Assembly (NCBI RefSeq): GCF_014930455.1
Contig: NZ_JAAIYO010000001.1
Span: 558,001-622,000 of the forward strand
Origin: Corallococcus soli
GTDB lineage: Bacteria > Myxococcota > Myxococcia > Myxococcales > Myxococcaceae
Direction of reading: 5' to 3'
Length of the DNA: 64,000 nt
A model generated the notes under the pieces. That model was given only the letters and a program-made list of their open reading frames with translations, was not told where the DNA came from and ran no database searches. The position numbers and the translations under genes were made by a program. Below, piece after piece: positions 18,944 through 27,784 of the stretch (its first letter is position 1; each line of letters starts with the position of its first letter).

Positions 18944-20290
18944 CTACCCGAACAGCAGGAAGCCCAGCGTCACCAGCGGCAGGTAGACGAGGAACGCGAC
19001 CAGGAGGAAGCCGAGGATGTCCTTGAACTCCAGCCGCGCCACGGCCAGCAGCGGCAGCGCCCAGAAGGGCTGGATGAGGTCGGTGGCCATGTCGCCCCAC
19101 GCGTACGCCAGCACCACCTTCTCCGGCGCCACGCCCAGCCGGCCCGCGGCCTCCAACAGATACGGTGCTTCAATGGCCCACTTGGAGCCGCCGGAGGGCA
19201 CGAAGTAGTTCACCACGCCGCTGTACAGGTACACGATGGCGGGGAAGGTCTCCCGCGTGGACAGGGACACGAAGAGCTCCCCGATGCGGTCCGTCAGCCC
19301 CGTGGCCTTGAAGATGCCGTAGATGCCCGCGTACAGCGGGAACTGCAGCACGATGCCGTGCAGCACGCTGGCGGCCTCCTCGCTCGCCTTGAGCAGCCGC
19401 GCGGGCGTGCCGTGCAGCAGCACCGCCAGCACCAGGAAGGTGAAGTTCACCACGTTGAGGTTGAGCGCGCGCCAGCCGCCGTGCAGCCACAGGTGCCGCG
19501 CGAACCACGCCAGGCCCAGCACGCCGAAGACGACGTTGAGCAGCCACGCGTGGTCCAGCCACTCCGCGGGGCTGAGCTTCCCGGAGGGCTTCGGGGGCGG
19601 GGTGAAGTCCGCCAGCTTCTCCAGCACCGCGGGCTCCACGCGCACGGTGCGCTCCGGCGACGGGTGCAGCGCCCAGGCGAGCGCCGTGAGCAGCGCCACC
19701 GCGCTCAGCGTGAGGCCCACGTTGAAGGCGGAGAACAGGGTCCGGTCGATGGGGATGATCCCCAGCTGCTTCTCCAGGAAGTGCCCCGGCGTCGCGACCA
19801 GCAGCGGCGCGGAGGCGGACAGGCCCGCGTGCCAGGTGGCGCCCAGGCCGAAGTACGCGCACGCCACCAGCAGCCGGTAGTCCACGTCCGGCCGCCGCCG
19901 CGCGATGAAGCGCACCAGCATGGCGCTGGCCACCAGCGACAGGCCCCAGTTGAAGTACGCGAGCGCCATGGACACCGCCGCCATCAGCGCCGTGGCGCCG
20001 CGCGGGCTCTTCGGCAGGCTCGCCACCTTCTCCAGGAGCGCCTTCACCGGGGCGGTGAGCGCCAGCAGGTAGCCGGTGAACATCACCAGGGCCATCTGCA
20101 TGGAGAAGGTGAGCAGCTCCCAGAAGCCGCCGCCCCAGGCGTCCAGCACTCCGGCCGGCGGCGCCCCCACCCAGCCCACGGCCAGCGCCAGGGTGAGCAG
20201 GGTGAGGAGCACGGCGATGGCGAAGGCGCTGGGGACGAAGCGCGAGGAGAAGCGGCCCAGCCCTTCAGCGAGCCTGACGAGGGTTTCCAC
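18944..20290 (-). CDS. atoE: Short-chain fatty acid transporter (AtoE family)
   Basis: 448-aa polytopic membrane protein, GTG start at 20290. It has about ten hydrophobic segments and the family-type stretches 'GWVGAPPAGVLDAWGGGFW', 'YFGLGATWHAGLSASAPLL', 'ATGLTDRIGELF' and 'VNYFVPSGGSKWAIEAPYL'. These fit the AtoE/TIGR00366 group, which moves acetate, butyrate or acetoacetate-type acids across the inner membrane. No catabolic atoAD genes are nearby, so its place in metabolism is open. It is divergent from the KaiC gene across 77 nt. Symbol by family only. Confidence 0.85.
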   Translation of the reverse strand: METLVRLAEGLGRFSSRFVPSAFAIAVLLTLLTLALAVGWVGAPPAGVLDAWGGGFWELLTFSMQMALVMFTGYLLALTAPVKALLEKVASLPKSPRGATALMAAVSMALAYFNWGLSLVASAMLVRFIARRRPDVDYRLLVACAYFGLGATWHAGLSASAPLLVATPGHFLEKQLGIIPIDRTLFSAFNVGLTLSAVALLTALAWALHPSPERTVRVEPAVLEKLADFTPPPKPSGKLSPAEWLDHAWLLNVVFGVLGLAWFARHLWLHGGWRALNLNVVNFTFLVLAVLLHGTPARLLKASEEAASVLHGIVLQFPLYAGIYGIFKATGLTDRIGELFVSLSTRETFPAIVYLYSGVVNYFVPSGGSKWAIEAPYLLEAAGRLGVAPEKVVLAYAWGDMATDLIQPFWALPLLAVARLEFKDILGFLLVAFLVYLPLVTLGFLLFG

Positions 20291-20367
20291 GAGACGGGAC
20301 TCCAGGCGGGCAGGCGCCCCACGAACTTCGGAGCGACACCCCGGGTTTTACGGTATGAGCGGTCGCC

Positions 20368-21840
20368 ATGTCCCCTACCGAGCAGCACCCTCCCGTCTTC
20401 GAGCGCATCGCGACAGGCGTGCCCGGGCTGGACCCCATCCTGGGCGGCGGGCTGATGGCGTCGGGCGTCTACATCGTCGTGGGGGAGCCCGGGGCGGGGA
20501 AGACCATCCTGGCCAACCAGCTCTGCTATCAGCAGGCGCGCCAGGGCACGCGCTGCCTGTACGTGACGCTGCTGGCGGAGTCGCATTCGCGCATGCTGGC
20601 GAACCTGCGCAGCATGGCGTTCTTCGACGCCGCGCAGCTCCCGCAGCGCATCTACTACGTCAGCGGCTTCCGCATGCTGGAGGAGCAGGGGCTGCCGGGC
20701 CTGCTGGAGCTGCTGCGCCGGGAGATGCGCAACCACGGCGCGGGCATCCTGGTGCTGGACGGGCTGGTGCAGGCGCAGGAGGCGGCGGGCAGCAGCCGCG
20801 ACTTCAAGAAGTTCATCCACGAGCTCCAGGTGTCCGCGGGCCTCACGCGCTTCACCGCGCTGCTGCTCACGAGCAGCGTGGGCCCCACCGTGCATCCCGA
20901 GTACACGATGGTGGATGGCATCCTGGAGCTGCGCGAGCGCACGGCGGCCATGCGCTCCTGGCGCGAGCTGCAGGTGCGCAAGTTCCGCGGCAGCGCCAGC
21001 CTGAGCGGGTCGCACCACTTCCGCATCTCCGAGGAGGGCGTGGAGGTGTTCCCCCGGCTGGAGACGGTGGTCAGCCGCGAGCAGCCGCCGGACTGGGGCA
21101 CGCAGCGGGTGCGCTTTGGCGTGCCCACGCTGGACGCCATGATTCCGGAGGGGCTGGCCGCCGCGTCCACCACGCTGGTGATGGGCCCGCCGGGCTGCGG
21201 CAAGACCATCCTGGGCGCGAGCCATCTGGCCGAAGGCCTGCGGCTGGGCGAGCCCGGCCTGATGGTGAGCTTCTACGAGGGCCCGGACCGGCTGCTGCAC
21301 AAGGCCGCCAACGTGGGGCTGGCGCTGGGCAGCGCGGTGCGGGACGGCCGGCTGAAGCTCCAGTGGAACATGCCCGTCGAGTCCAACCTGGACCTGGTGG
21401 CGCACACGTTGCTGGAGGACGTGCGCAAGCGCGGCGTGAAGCGGCTCTTCGTGGACGGCCTGAGCGCCATGGTGGAGACGTCGCACGAGCCGGCGCGCAT
21501 CAGCCCCTTCTTCGCCGCGCTCACGCAGGAGCTGCGCCGGCTGGGCGTCACCACCTTCTTCACGCTGGAGACGTCCCGGCTCTTCGGCCCGGAGATGGAC
21601 GTGCCCCTGGGCACCGGCCTGTCCGGCGTGGCGGAGAACCTGCTGTTCATGCGCCACCTGGAGCTCAACGGCCGGCTGCGGCGGCTGCTCTCCATCTTCA
21701 AGCTGCGTGACGCGGACTACGACCCGACGCTGCGTGAGTTCCTCATCACGCCCCAGGGCATCGAGGTCCAGCCTCCGTTCCAGCCGTCGCCGGAGCTGCT
21801 GCTCACCGGCATCGCCCGCTTCCCGGGCAACCACTCCTGA
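20368..21840 (+). CDS. KaiC-like RecA-fold ATPase with two ATPase domains
   Basis: 490-aa protein with two KaiC/RecA domains in tandem. Each has a Walker A motif (GEPGAGKT near residue 39 and GPPGCGKT near residue 272) and Walker B-type strand (GILVLDGL and KRLFVDGL). The TGVPGLD and FGVPTLD openings are typical of KaiC domains. The position that holds the two KaiC glutamates reads LLAESHS in the first domain and FYEGPDR in the second. Such stand-alone double KaiC proteins occur in signalling, often with kinases or receivers. A receiver follows after 14 nt. No KaiA or KaiB is present, so this is unlikely to be a clock. Confidence 0.9.
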   Translation: MSPTEQHPPVFERIATGVPGLDPILGGGLMASGVYIVVGEPGAGKTILANQLCYQQARQGTRCLYVTLLAESHSRMLANLRSMAFFDAAQLPQRIYYVSGFRMLEEQGLPGLLELLRREMRNHGAGILVLDGLVQAQEAAGSSRDFKKFIHELQVSAGLTRFTALLLTSSVGPTVHPEYTMVDGILELRERTAAMRSWRELQVRKFRGSASLSGSHHFRISEEGVEVFPRLETVVSREQPPDWGTQRVRFGVPTLDAMIPEGLAAASTTLVMGPPGCGKTILGASHLAEGLRLGEPGLMVSFYEGPDRLLHKAANVGLALGSAVRDGRLKLQWNMPVESNLDLVAHTLLEDVRKRGVKRLFVDGLSAMVETSHEPARISPFFAALTQELRRLGVTTFFTLETSRLFGPEMDVPLGTGLSGVAENLLFMRHLELNGRLRRLLSIFKLRDADYDPTLREFLITPQGIEVQPPFQPSPELLLTGIARFPGNHS

Positions 21841-21854
21841 ACCCCAGAGGCTCC

Positions 21855-22241
21855 GTGGCTCCCGCGACCGAGACCGTGCTGGTGGTGGATGACGAACAGG
21901 GCATCCTGGAGGCGCTCGCCGACCTCTTGAGGGAAGAGGGCTACCGCGTGCTGACGGCGTCCCATGGCCGCGAGGCCCTGGAGCGCATGGCGGAGGTGAA
22001 GCCGGACCTGGTGCTCACCGACTGGATGATGCCCGTGCTGGACGGGCCCGCGCTCATCGAGCGCATCCGGCAGGACCCGGCGCTGCGCCACGTCGCGGTG
22101 CTGGGCATGAGCGCCGTGGACACCAATGGCCTGAGGCGCCAGCACCCCGGCATGGATTTCCTCCAGAAGCCCTTCGACATCCGCGCCCTGATGAAGCAGG
22201 TGCGCAAGTCCCTGGACGCCCCCCGCGTCCAGGAAGGCTGA
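21855..22241 (+). CDS. Single-domain response regulator (receiver)
   Basis: 128-aa stand-alone receiver. GTG 21855. VLVVDDEQG gives the acidic pocket, LVLTDWMMP the phosphoacceptor Asp, and LQKPFDI the conserved Lys. The usual Thr/Ser of strand 4 is Ser in LGMSAVD. It has no output domain, so it must act on a partner protein. It follows the double-KaiC gene by only 14 nt, so the two likely work together. Confidence 0.9.
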   Translation: MAPATETVLVVDDEQGILEALADLLREEGYRVLTASHGREALERMAEVKPDLVLTDWMMPVLDGPALIERIRQDPALRHVAVLGMSAVDTNGLRRQHPGMDFLQKPFDIRALMKQVRKSLDAPRVQEG

Positions 22242-22271
22242 ACGTCCCAGCCGCGCGCCCGGAGGTCCGCC

Positions 22272-23093
22272 ATGTTCCACCTGCTCAAGCTGGGTCCCGT
22301 GCCCCTCTCCCTGGGCACCACCGGGGTGTACCTGCGCATCGGCGAGTCGGGCGACCCGTCCGCCCCCGTCTTCGAACAGGACGACATCGCGGGCCTGCGG
22401 GCGCTCATCGCGGGCCTGGAGGACACGTCCCAGGTGCGGTGCGAGCCCGCGCTCGCGGAGGCCGCCCTGGAGCTGGGCCTGGCCGTGGCGCCCGCCCCGC
22501 CCGCGGCGCTCTCCGCCCGGGCCGCCATCGCCACGTTCCTCGCGTGGGGCCAGCGCGGCGTGTCCGGGCTGGGCTCGGACAAGGCGCTGCTCTTCGTCCA
22601 GGCCGCCACGGAGTACTGGAGCGCCAGGCCCTGGACCCACTGGGATGACGGCCAGCCCTTCGTGGTCGCCGTCACCGGCGCGCACGAGCACACCTACGAA
22701 GGCTGCGTCTTCCACGCCGATGACGGCCTCGCCGGGCTGGCCCTCTACGAACAGCCCGGCGCGCTCGCGCGGCTGCTGGAGCTCCAGGTGCACGGCCTGG
22801 CGGAGGAGGCCAAGGCGCTGCCCGCCATCGCCGTGTCGCTGGAGCCCAGCCCCGCCTACGCGGTGGAGGCCCTGGCCGCCGCCGGCCGCGTGCCCCGCCT
22901 GCCGCTGCCCATCAAGTCCGGGCCGCACGGGGTGAGCGTCCCCTCCAGCCTGGAGGCCCTCATCCTGGTGGCCGCCCTGCGCGCCGTGGCCCGCCTCTCC
23001 CCACAGCAGGTGGACGCCCTGAGTTCCATGGTGGCAGGGGAGGCGCGCATGGACGTCCGGGTGCGAGCCCCCGCCCAGCGCGTGCGCAACTAG
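22272..23093 (+). CDS. Conserved hypothetical protein
   Basis: 273-aa soluble, acidic protein with a strong GGAGG ribosome site before ATG 22272, 30 nt after the receiver stop. I do not recognise the family. Visible parts are a first segment (LGTTGVYLRIGESGDP), an Ala/Pro stretch at residues 70-85, a middle domain with Trp-rich EYWSARPWTHWDDG and GCVFHADDGLAGLALYEQP, and an Ala-rich C-terminus. No signal peptide, membrane segment or catalytic motif. The position suggests it belongs to the KaiC/receiver transcript. Confidence 0.6.
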   Translation: MFHLLKLGPVPLSLGTTGVYLRIGESGDPSAPVFEQDDIAGLRALIAGLEDTSQVRCEPALAEAALELGLAVAPAPPAALSARAAIATFLAWGQRGVSGLGSDKALLFVQAATEYWSARPWTHWDDGQPFVVAVTGAHEHTYEGCVFHADDGLAGLALYEQPGALARLLELQVHGLAEEAKALPAIAVSLEPSPAYAVEALAAAGRVPRLPLPIKSGPHGVSVPSSLEALILVAALRAVARLSPQQVDALSSMVAGEARMDVRVRAPAQRVRN

Positions 23094-23221
23094 GCGGAAT
23101 CAGGGGCCCCCCGGCGTGACGGACCCTGGCCGGCCAGGGAACCGGGCTCCTGTAGGACTGTGAACAACCGTTGTAAGGGAAAAGGTTGATTCACAAAGTA
23201 TCTGGGTCCATAGGTGGAGGC

Positions 23222-23629
23222 GTGACTGACGCCGGCCTCCCACCACGGGTCCAGCGCTTCCTCACGACGCACATCGATTCCATTGAGAAGCTGGAGGTGC
23301 TCCTCCTGCTTCGTGCCCGGACGGACCGGGTATGGACGGCGCCGGCGGTGGCCCTGGAACTGCGAATCACCGAAGCTTCGGCGGCCCGCCGTCTGGCGGA
23401 GCTGAAGACGGGAGGGCTCCTTCTCCAGGATGGGGTTTCGGGCGAAGCCTACCGCTTCAGCCCCCTCCAACCCGACGAAGCCCAGTCCGCTTCGGAGCTG
23501 GCGGCCGCGTACGCGGCGCGGCGCGTGAGTGTGATTTCGTTCATCTTCTCCCGGCCCATGGACCGGGTGCGCGGATTCGCGGACGCCTTCGTGCTGAAGC
23601 CGGACAAGGATGGCAAGGACCATGGCTGA
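23222..23629 (+). CDS. Winged-helix DNA-binding-like protein
   Basis: 135 aa from GTG 23222 (GGAGG immediately before); a TTG at 23186 would add 12 residues. The middle has a helix-turn-helix pattern: KLEVLLLLRARTDRVW, TAPAVALELRITEASAARRLAEL and TGGLLLQDG as the wing, followed by RFSPL. The C-terminus VISFIFSRPMDRVRGFADAF is more hydrophobic and may bind a partner or membrane. It overlaps the next gene (a small membrane protein) by 8 nt, so coupling is likely. This cassette is probably a sensor/regulator unit; see the findings. Confidence 0.7.
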   Translation: MTDAGLPPRVQRFLTTHIDSIEKLEVLLLLRARTDRVWTAPAVALELRITEASAARRLAELKTGGLLLQDGVSGEAYRFSPLQPDEAQSASELAAAYAARRVSVISFIFSRPMDRVRGFADAFVLKPDKDGKDHG

Positions 23630-23879
23630 GACGGTCTACATCCTGTGTGCGTTGACGAGCGTGGCGTGCGCGGTGCTGCTCTTGCGCGCGTGGCGGCGCA
23701 CGCGGATGAAGCTGCTGCTCTACAGCGGGCTGTGCTTCGCCATCTTCGCGGTGAACAACGTGCTGCTCTTCGTGGACCTGGTGCTCATCCCCGCCGGGGA
23801 CCTGTCGCTGGCGCGCACCGTCACGTCGCTGCTGGGCAGCGGCGTGCTGCTCTACGGCCTCATCTGGGACGTGTCCTGA
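23622..23879 (+). CDS. Small three-helix membrane protein (DUF5985-like), copy 1
   Basis: 85-aa membrane protein. Three hydrophobic segments: ETVYILCALTSVACAVLLL, LLYSGLCFAIFAVNNVLLF and a third ending in LLYGLIWD. ATG 23622 overlaps the winged-helix stop by 8 nt and has AAGGAC upstream. It is a paralogue of the next gene: both share Cys-Ala near the start, an Arg-rich loop (RAWRRTRMK / RFHRQSRDR), N-x-L in helix 2 and G-x-I-W-D at the end. I believe the family is DUF5985, from memory only. Function unknown. Confidence 0.75.
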   Translation: MAETVYILCALTSVACAVLLLRAWRRTRMKLLLYSGLCFAIFAVNNVLLFVDLVLIPAGDLSLARTVTSLLGSGVLLYGLIWDVS

Positions 23880-23892
23880 GGGACGACCGGTC

Positions 23893-24168
23893 ATGCTCAA
23901 GACCCTGCTCGATGGCGCGGTGATGATGGCGTACCTGTCGTGCGCCCTGTTCTTCCTGCGCTTCCACCGTCAGTCCAGGGACCGGCTCTTCGCCTTCTTC
24001 TCCCTGGCCTTCGCCCTGATGGGCGTGCACAACCTGCTGACCACGGTGGTGGGCCCAGACCTGGACGCCGAACGCCGTTACTTCCTGTTCGTCGTGCGGC
24101 TGGTCGCCTACCTGCTCATCCTGGGCGCCATCTGGGACAAGAACCGCGCGGGGCGAGGCACGCGGTAG
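23893..24168 (+). CDS. Small three-helix membrane protein (DUF5985-like), copy 2
   Basis: 91-aa paralogue of the previous gene, with the same three-helix plan (MMAYLSCALFFLRF, FFSLAFALMGVHNLL, VVRLVAYLLILGAIWDK) and an Arg-rich loop after helix 1. ATG 23893 follows the previous stop by 13 nt. Twin copies next to each other suggest a heterodimer or a recent duplication. Nothing catalytic is visible. Confidence 0.75.
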   Translation: MLKTLLDGAVMMAYLSCALFFLRFHRQSRDRLFAFFSLAFALMGVHNLLTTVVGPDLDAERRYFLFVVRLVAYLLILGAIWDKNRAGRGTR

Positions 24169-24287
24169 CCGCCGGGCGCGGCCCGTGTCGCGGGTTCTCT
24201 GGCGGACAGTCGTCTTGATTCCAGGTCCAGTCGGGTCTTGTCGACCCCGGGTGGCCGTCATTATCGAAGCGCACCCCTGGCGAAGAC

Positions 24288-27200
24288 ATGTTGTCCGTGT
24301 GGCGCCCGTGGATCGCTTCCATGTCCGACCCCGTCCCTGAACCTCCCGCTGAGCGCCCCAGCGAACCCTCCGTGGCCTCTCCCGCGACGCCAGCGGAGGG
24401 CGCGCCGGAGACGTTCTCCTGGGGGACGATGGAGCCCCTGAGCCAGGGGCCGAACGTCGTGTCCGGCCTGGGGCCGGCGCTGGCGGCCGCGGCGTCCATG
24501 ACGCCCATGGAGGTCACGGTCGTGCCGGCGGGTCAGCCCATGGCGCTGGCTGGAGGGGACATTCCCCCGGGACAGGCCTCTCTGGAGGATCCGCTCCTGG
24601 AAGGGGACCTGACGGCGCCGGTGCTCCCGCGCGCGGCGGCCTCCCCTGGAGAGGGCGCCCCCTTCCTCCCGCGGGTGGAGGAGGGCCGCTTCGCGTTCCT
24701 GGCCCGCGCGGGCGAGGTGCTGGCCTCGTCACTGGATGAGCCCACGGTGCTGCGCCAGCTGGCGGCGCTGGTGGTGCCGGCCCTGGCGGACTGGTGCACG
24801 GTGGATCTGCTCACGCCCACGGGCGCGGTGGTGCGCCGGGCCGCGGCGCACCGGGACTCCACGCTCGTGCCAGAAATCCTGGCGCTCGCGGACGACTGCT
24901 TCGCGCGCGGGGAGTCCCTGGCGGGCGTGCCGCGAGTGCTGGCCACCGGCCAGCCCCTGCTCGTGTCGGAGGTGCCGGAGGCGCAGGCCCGGGAGGCGAT
25001 GGACCGGGGGGACCGCATGCTGGCGCGGGCGTGGAGCCTGGGCTGTCGCTCCGTGATGCTGGTGCCGCTGGAGGCGCGGGGGCGGGTGCTGGGATGTCTG
25101 TCATTGATGTCCGGCGCGCTGGAGCGCCGCTACGGTGAGCGGGACCTGGAGCTGGCGCGGGAGCTGGCGCGCCGGGCCGCGCTGTCGCTGGACAACGCGC
25201 TCCTGTACGGCGAAGCCCGCGGCGCCCAGGCACGCACGGCGCGCCTCCAGGCGGTGACGGCGGCGCTGTCCCGCGCGGCCACGGAGGACGCGGTGGCCCA
25301 GGTGCTGGCGCGCGAGGTGTGGGAGGCGAGCGGCGCCACGCGCGTCGCGGTGCTGGCGCTGGAGGCGGACGGCCGCACGCGGGCCCTGCGCGTGCTGGGC
25401 TACCCGGACGACGCGGCGGAGCGCCTCACCCGGAGCGCGCCAGCGGACTCCCTCATGACGCCGCGCCCGGGCGGGCGGCGCGAGGCGTGGTGGTTCGGCT
25501 CGCTGGAGGAGGCCCTCGCCGTCCACCCCCGGGAAGAGGACCTGGCGCGGCGCCTGGGGCCGGGGGCCAGCGCGGTGATTCCGCTGTGGGGTGAGACGCG
25601 GGTGCAGGGGCTGTTGCTGCTCGGGTGGCCGGAGCCGCGCGCCTTCGCGTCCGCGGAGCGCGCGTTCCTGGAGGCGCTGGCGCACCAGTGCGCGCAGGCG
25701 CTGGAGCGGGCCGCGCTCTACGAAGCCCTGCGCGAGCGCACGGAGCGGCTGCGCCAGGCGCTGGTGACGGGCGACGTGGGCACCTGGCGGCTGGACCTGC
25801 TCCGGGGACAGGAGGTCCGGGACGCGGCGCTCAACCACCTGCTGGGGCTGCCGGCGGTGGACACGCAGGCCCCGCTGGGCGACTTCCTCCAGTACATGCA
25901 CCCGGACGACCTGGCCCTGCTGGGGCCGGAGGTCCGCCGGCAGCAGGAGGCGGCCCCGGTGTGCTTCGAGCTGGAGTTCCGCCTGGTGCGCCGCGACGGC
26001 GGCATCCGCTGGGTGCACAGCGGAGGGCAGTCGCTGGCCGGGCCGGACGGCAAGGTCGCGTACCTCACGGGCGCGATGGCGGACATCACGCGGCGCAAGG
26101 AGGCGGAGGAGCGTCTGCAGTTGCTGCTGGACGCGAGCCGCGTGCTGGCGCTGCGCCTGGACGAGGTGGAGCAGGCGCTGCCGGAGGTGGCGAGGCTGGT
26201 GGCGGACCACGTGGCCACCGGCTGTCTGGTGGACCTGACGGCGCTGGACGGCACCCTGCGGCGGGTGACGGCGGCCCACCGGGACCCCGCGCTCGACGCG
26301 CGGCTGAAGGCGGCGCTGTCGGCCGGGGGCCGGGGGCCCGAGCACCCGGCGCTCCGGTGCTTCGCGTCGGGGGAGGTCTGCTTCCTGGCGTCCCCGGACT
26401 GCATGCGGAGCGACGGCATGTCCTCCAGCGACGAGCACCGCGCGCTGCTGGAGCACCTGGCTCCCACGTCGGTGCTGTCGGTGCCGCTGCGCTCGCGGGG
26501 CCGCACGCTGGGCGTCGTCACGCTGTTCACCGCCGCGCCGCAGCGCACGCTGGTGGCCGCGGACGTGACGATGGCGGAGGAGCTGGCGCTGCGCGTGAGC
26601 GTGGCGCTGGAGAACGCGCGGCTGTTCCACGACGCCCAGTCCGCGGTGCGCCTGCGTGACGAGTTCCTCTCCGTGGCGAGCCATGAGCTGAAGACGCCGC
26701 TCACCAGCCTCATCCTCCAGCACAACCTGATTGGCAGGGCGCTGGAGCTGGCCGGGGCGCAGGGGGCGGTGTCGGGGAGGCTGGCCACCGCGCAGCGGCA
26801 GGTGCTCCGGCTGACGGCGCTGGTGGACAACCTGCTGGACGTCAGCCGTCTGTCATTGGGCAAGCTGGCGCTGGAGCGCGCGGAGGTGGACCTGGCGCAA
26901 CTCACGCGCGACGCGGTGGAGCGGCTGGAGGACGTGTTCGCGCAGGCGCGGTGCCCGCTGCGCGTGGAGCTGCCGCGCACGCTCACCGGCCAGTGGGACG
27001 CGCTGCGCCTGGACCAGGTGCTGGTGAACCTGCTCAGCAACGCGGCCAAGTACGGCGCGGGCCATCCGGTGTCGGTGCGCGCGGGGCTGGGCGCGGACGG
27101 CGAGGCCTGGCTGGAGGTGCGCGACGAGGGCATCGGCATCGAGGCGGACGCGCTGCCCCGGCTCTTCGGCCGCTTCGAGCGCGCCGTGTCCGACCGGCAC

Positions 27201-27362
27201 TACGGCGGCATGGGCCTGGGGCTCTACATCAGCCGGCGCATCGTCGACGCGCTGGGAGGCAGCATCGAAGTGGCCAGCCTGCCGGGCCAGGGCGCCACCT
27301 TCACCCTGCGGCTGCCCCGCGCGCCCGCGCCGGAGCGGCTCTCCGGCACCCCCCCGTCATAG
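24288..27362 (+). CDS. Multi-GAF/PAS sensor histidine kinase
   Basis: 1024-aa cytosolic sensor kinase with no membrane segments. After a Pro/Ala-rich N-terminus of about 130 residues come a GAF domain (about 133-305), a second GAF (316-480), a PAS (483-607), a third GAF (612-775), the HisKA domain (790-855, with ASHELKTPL and His799) and the ATPase domain (895-1005: N box LLSNAAKYG, G box DEGIGIE, GMGLGLYISRRIV). It autophosphorylates on His799 in response to small molecules bound by GAF or PAS domains. ATG 24288 is used; ATG 24321 is the other candidate. No receiver is encoded next to it. Confidence 0.93.
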   Translation: MLSVWRPWIASMSDPVPEPPAERPSEPSVASPATPAEGAPETFSWGTMEPLSQGPNVVSGLGPALAAAASMTPMEVTVVPAGQPMALAGGDIPPGQASLEDPLLEGDLTAPVLPRAAASPGEGAPFLPRVEEGRFAFLARAGEVLASSLDEPTVLRQLAALVVPALADWCTVDLLTPTGAVVRRAAAHRDSTLVPEILALADDCFARGESLAGVPRVLATGQPLLVSEVPEAQAREAMDRGDRMLARAWSLGCRSVMLVPLEARGRVLGCLSLMSGALERRYGERDLELARELARRAALSLDNALLYGEARGAQARTARLQAVTAALSRAATEDAVAQVLAREVWEASGATRVAVLALEADGRTRALRVLGYPDDAAERLTRSAPADSLMTPRPGGRREAWWFGSLEEALAVHPREEDLARRLGPGASAVIPLWGETRVQGLLLLGWPEPRAFASAERAFLEALAHQCAQALERAALYEALRERTERLRQALVTGDVGTWRLDLLRGQEVRDAALNHLLGLPAVDTQAPLGDFLQYMHPDDLALLGPEVRRQQEAAPVCFELEFRLVRRDGGIRWVHSGGQSLAGPDGKVAYLTGAMADITRRKEAEERLQLLLDASRVLALRLDEVEQALPEVARLVADHVATGCLVDLTALDGTLRRVTAAHRDPALDARLKAALSAGGRGPEHPALRCFASGEVCFLASPDCMRSDGMSSSDEHRALLEHLAPTSVLSVPLRSRGRTLGVVTLFTAAPQRTLVAADVTMAEELALRVSVALENARLFHDAQSAVRLRDEFLSVASHELKTPLTSLILQHNLIGRALELAGAQGAVSGRLATAQRQVLRLTALVDNLLDVSRLSLGKLALERAEVDLAQLTRDAVERLEDVFAQARCPLRVELPRTLTGQWDALRLDQVLVNLLSNAAKYGAGHPVSVRAGLGADGEAWLEVRDEGIGIEADALPRLFGRFERAVSDRHYGGMGLGLYISRRIVDALGGSIEVASLPGQGATFTLRLPRAPAPERLSGTPPS

Positions 27363-27392
27363 ACAGACAGGGGGGGCGGCGGGCGCGGAAGC

Positions 27393-27782
27393 TCAGTGCT
27401 GGGGCCCCTTCAGCGGGGGCCCCTCCGCTTCGAGCAGGCGGTGCTCGTCGTCGGTGAACAGGCGTGAGCGGATGAGGAAGCGCACGCCCTCCGGGGCTTC
27501 GACGGAGAAGCCACTGCCGCGTCCGGGCACCACGTCCACGGTGAGGTGGGTGTGGCGCCAGTACTCGAACTGCGAGCCGGACATGTAGAAGGGCGTGCCG
27601 ACGATTTCACCCAGGTACACGTCCTCCTGGCCCACGCGGAAGTCGCCGCGCGGGAAGCACATGGGCGCGCTGCCGTCGCAGCAGCCGCCGGACTGGTGGA
27701 AGAGCAGCGGACCGTGGAGGCCCTGCATCTTGTGGAGCAGGGCCTCGGCGGCCGGCGTCACCTCGACGCGCGCGACAGGCAT
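27393..27782 (-). CDS. DUF779 domain protein
   Basis: 129-aa soluble protein of the DUF779 family (HQSGGCCDGSAPMC, YWRHTHLTVDVVPGRGSGFS). The Cys-rich motif may bind a metal. It begins 2 nt after the aldehyde dehydrogenase stop, so it is co-transcribed with that gene. DUF779 proteins are often encoded beside aldehyde dehydrogenases, where their job is undefined. It converges with the large histidine kinase gene, 30 nt between stops. Confidence 0.88.
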   Translation of the reverse strand: MPVARVEVTPAAEALLHKMQGLHGPLLFHQSGGCCDGSAPMCFPRGDFRVGQEDVYLGEIVGTPFYMSGSQFEYWRHTHLTVDVVPGRGSGFSVEAPEGVRFLIRSRLFTDDEHRLLEAEGPPLKGPQH

Positions 27783-27784
27783 CC

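Noticed and set aside
20368-21840. Cyanobacterial-type circadian clock
   Set aside because: The protein is KaiC-like, but KaiA and KaiB are absent, and stand-alone KaiC proteins are common in other roles.
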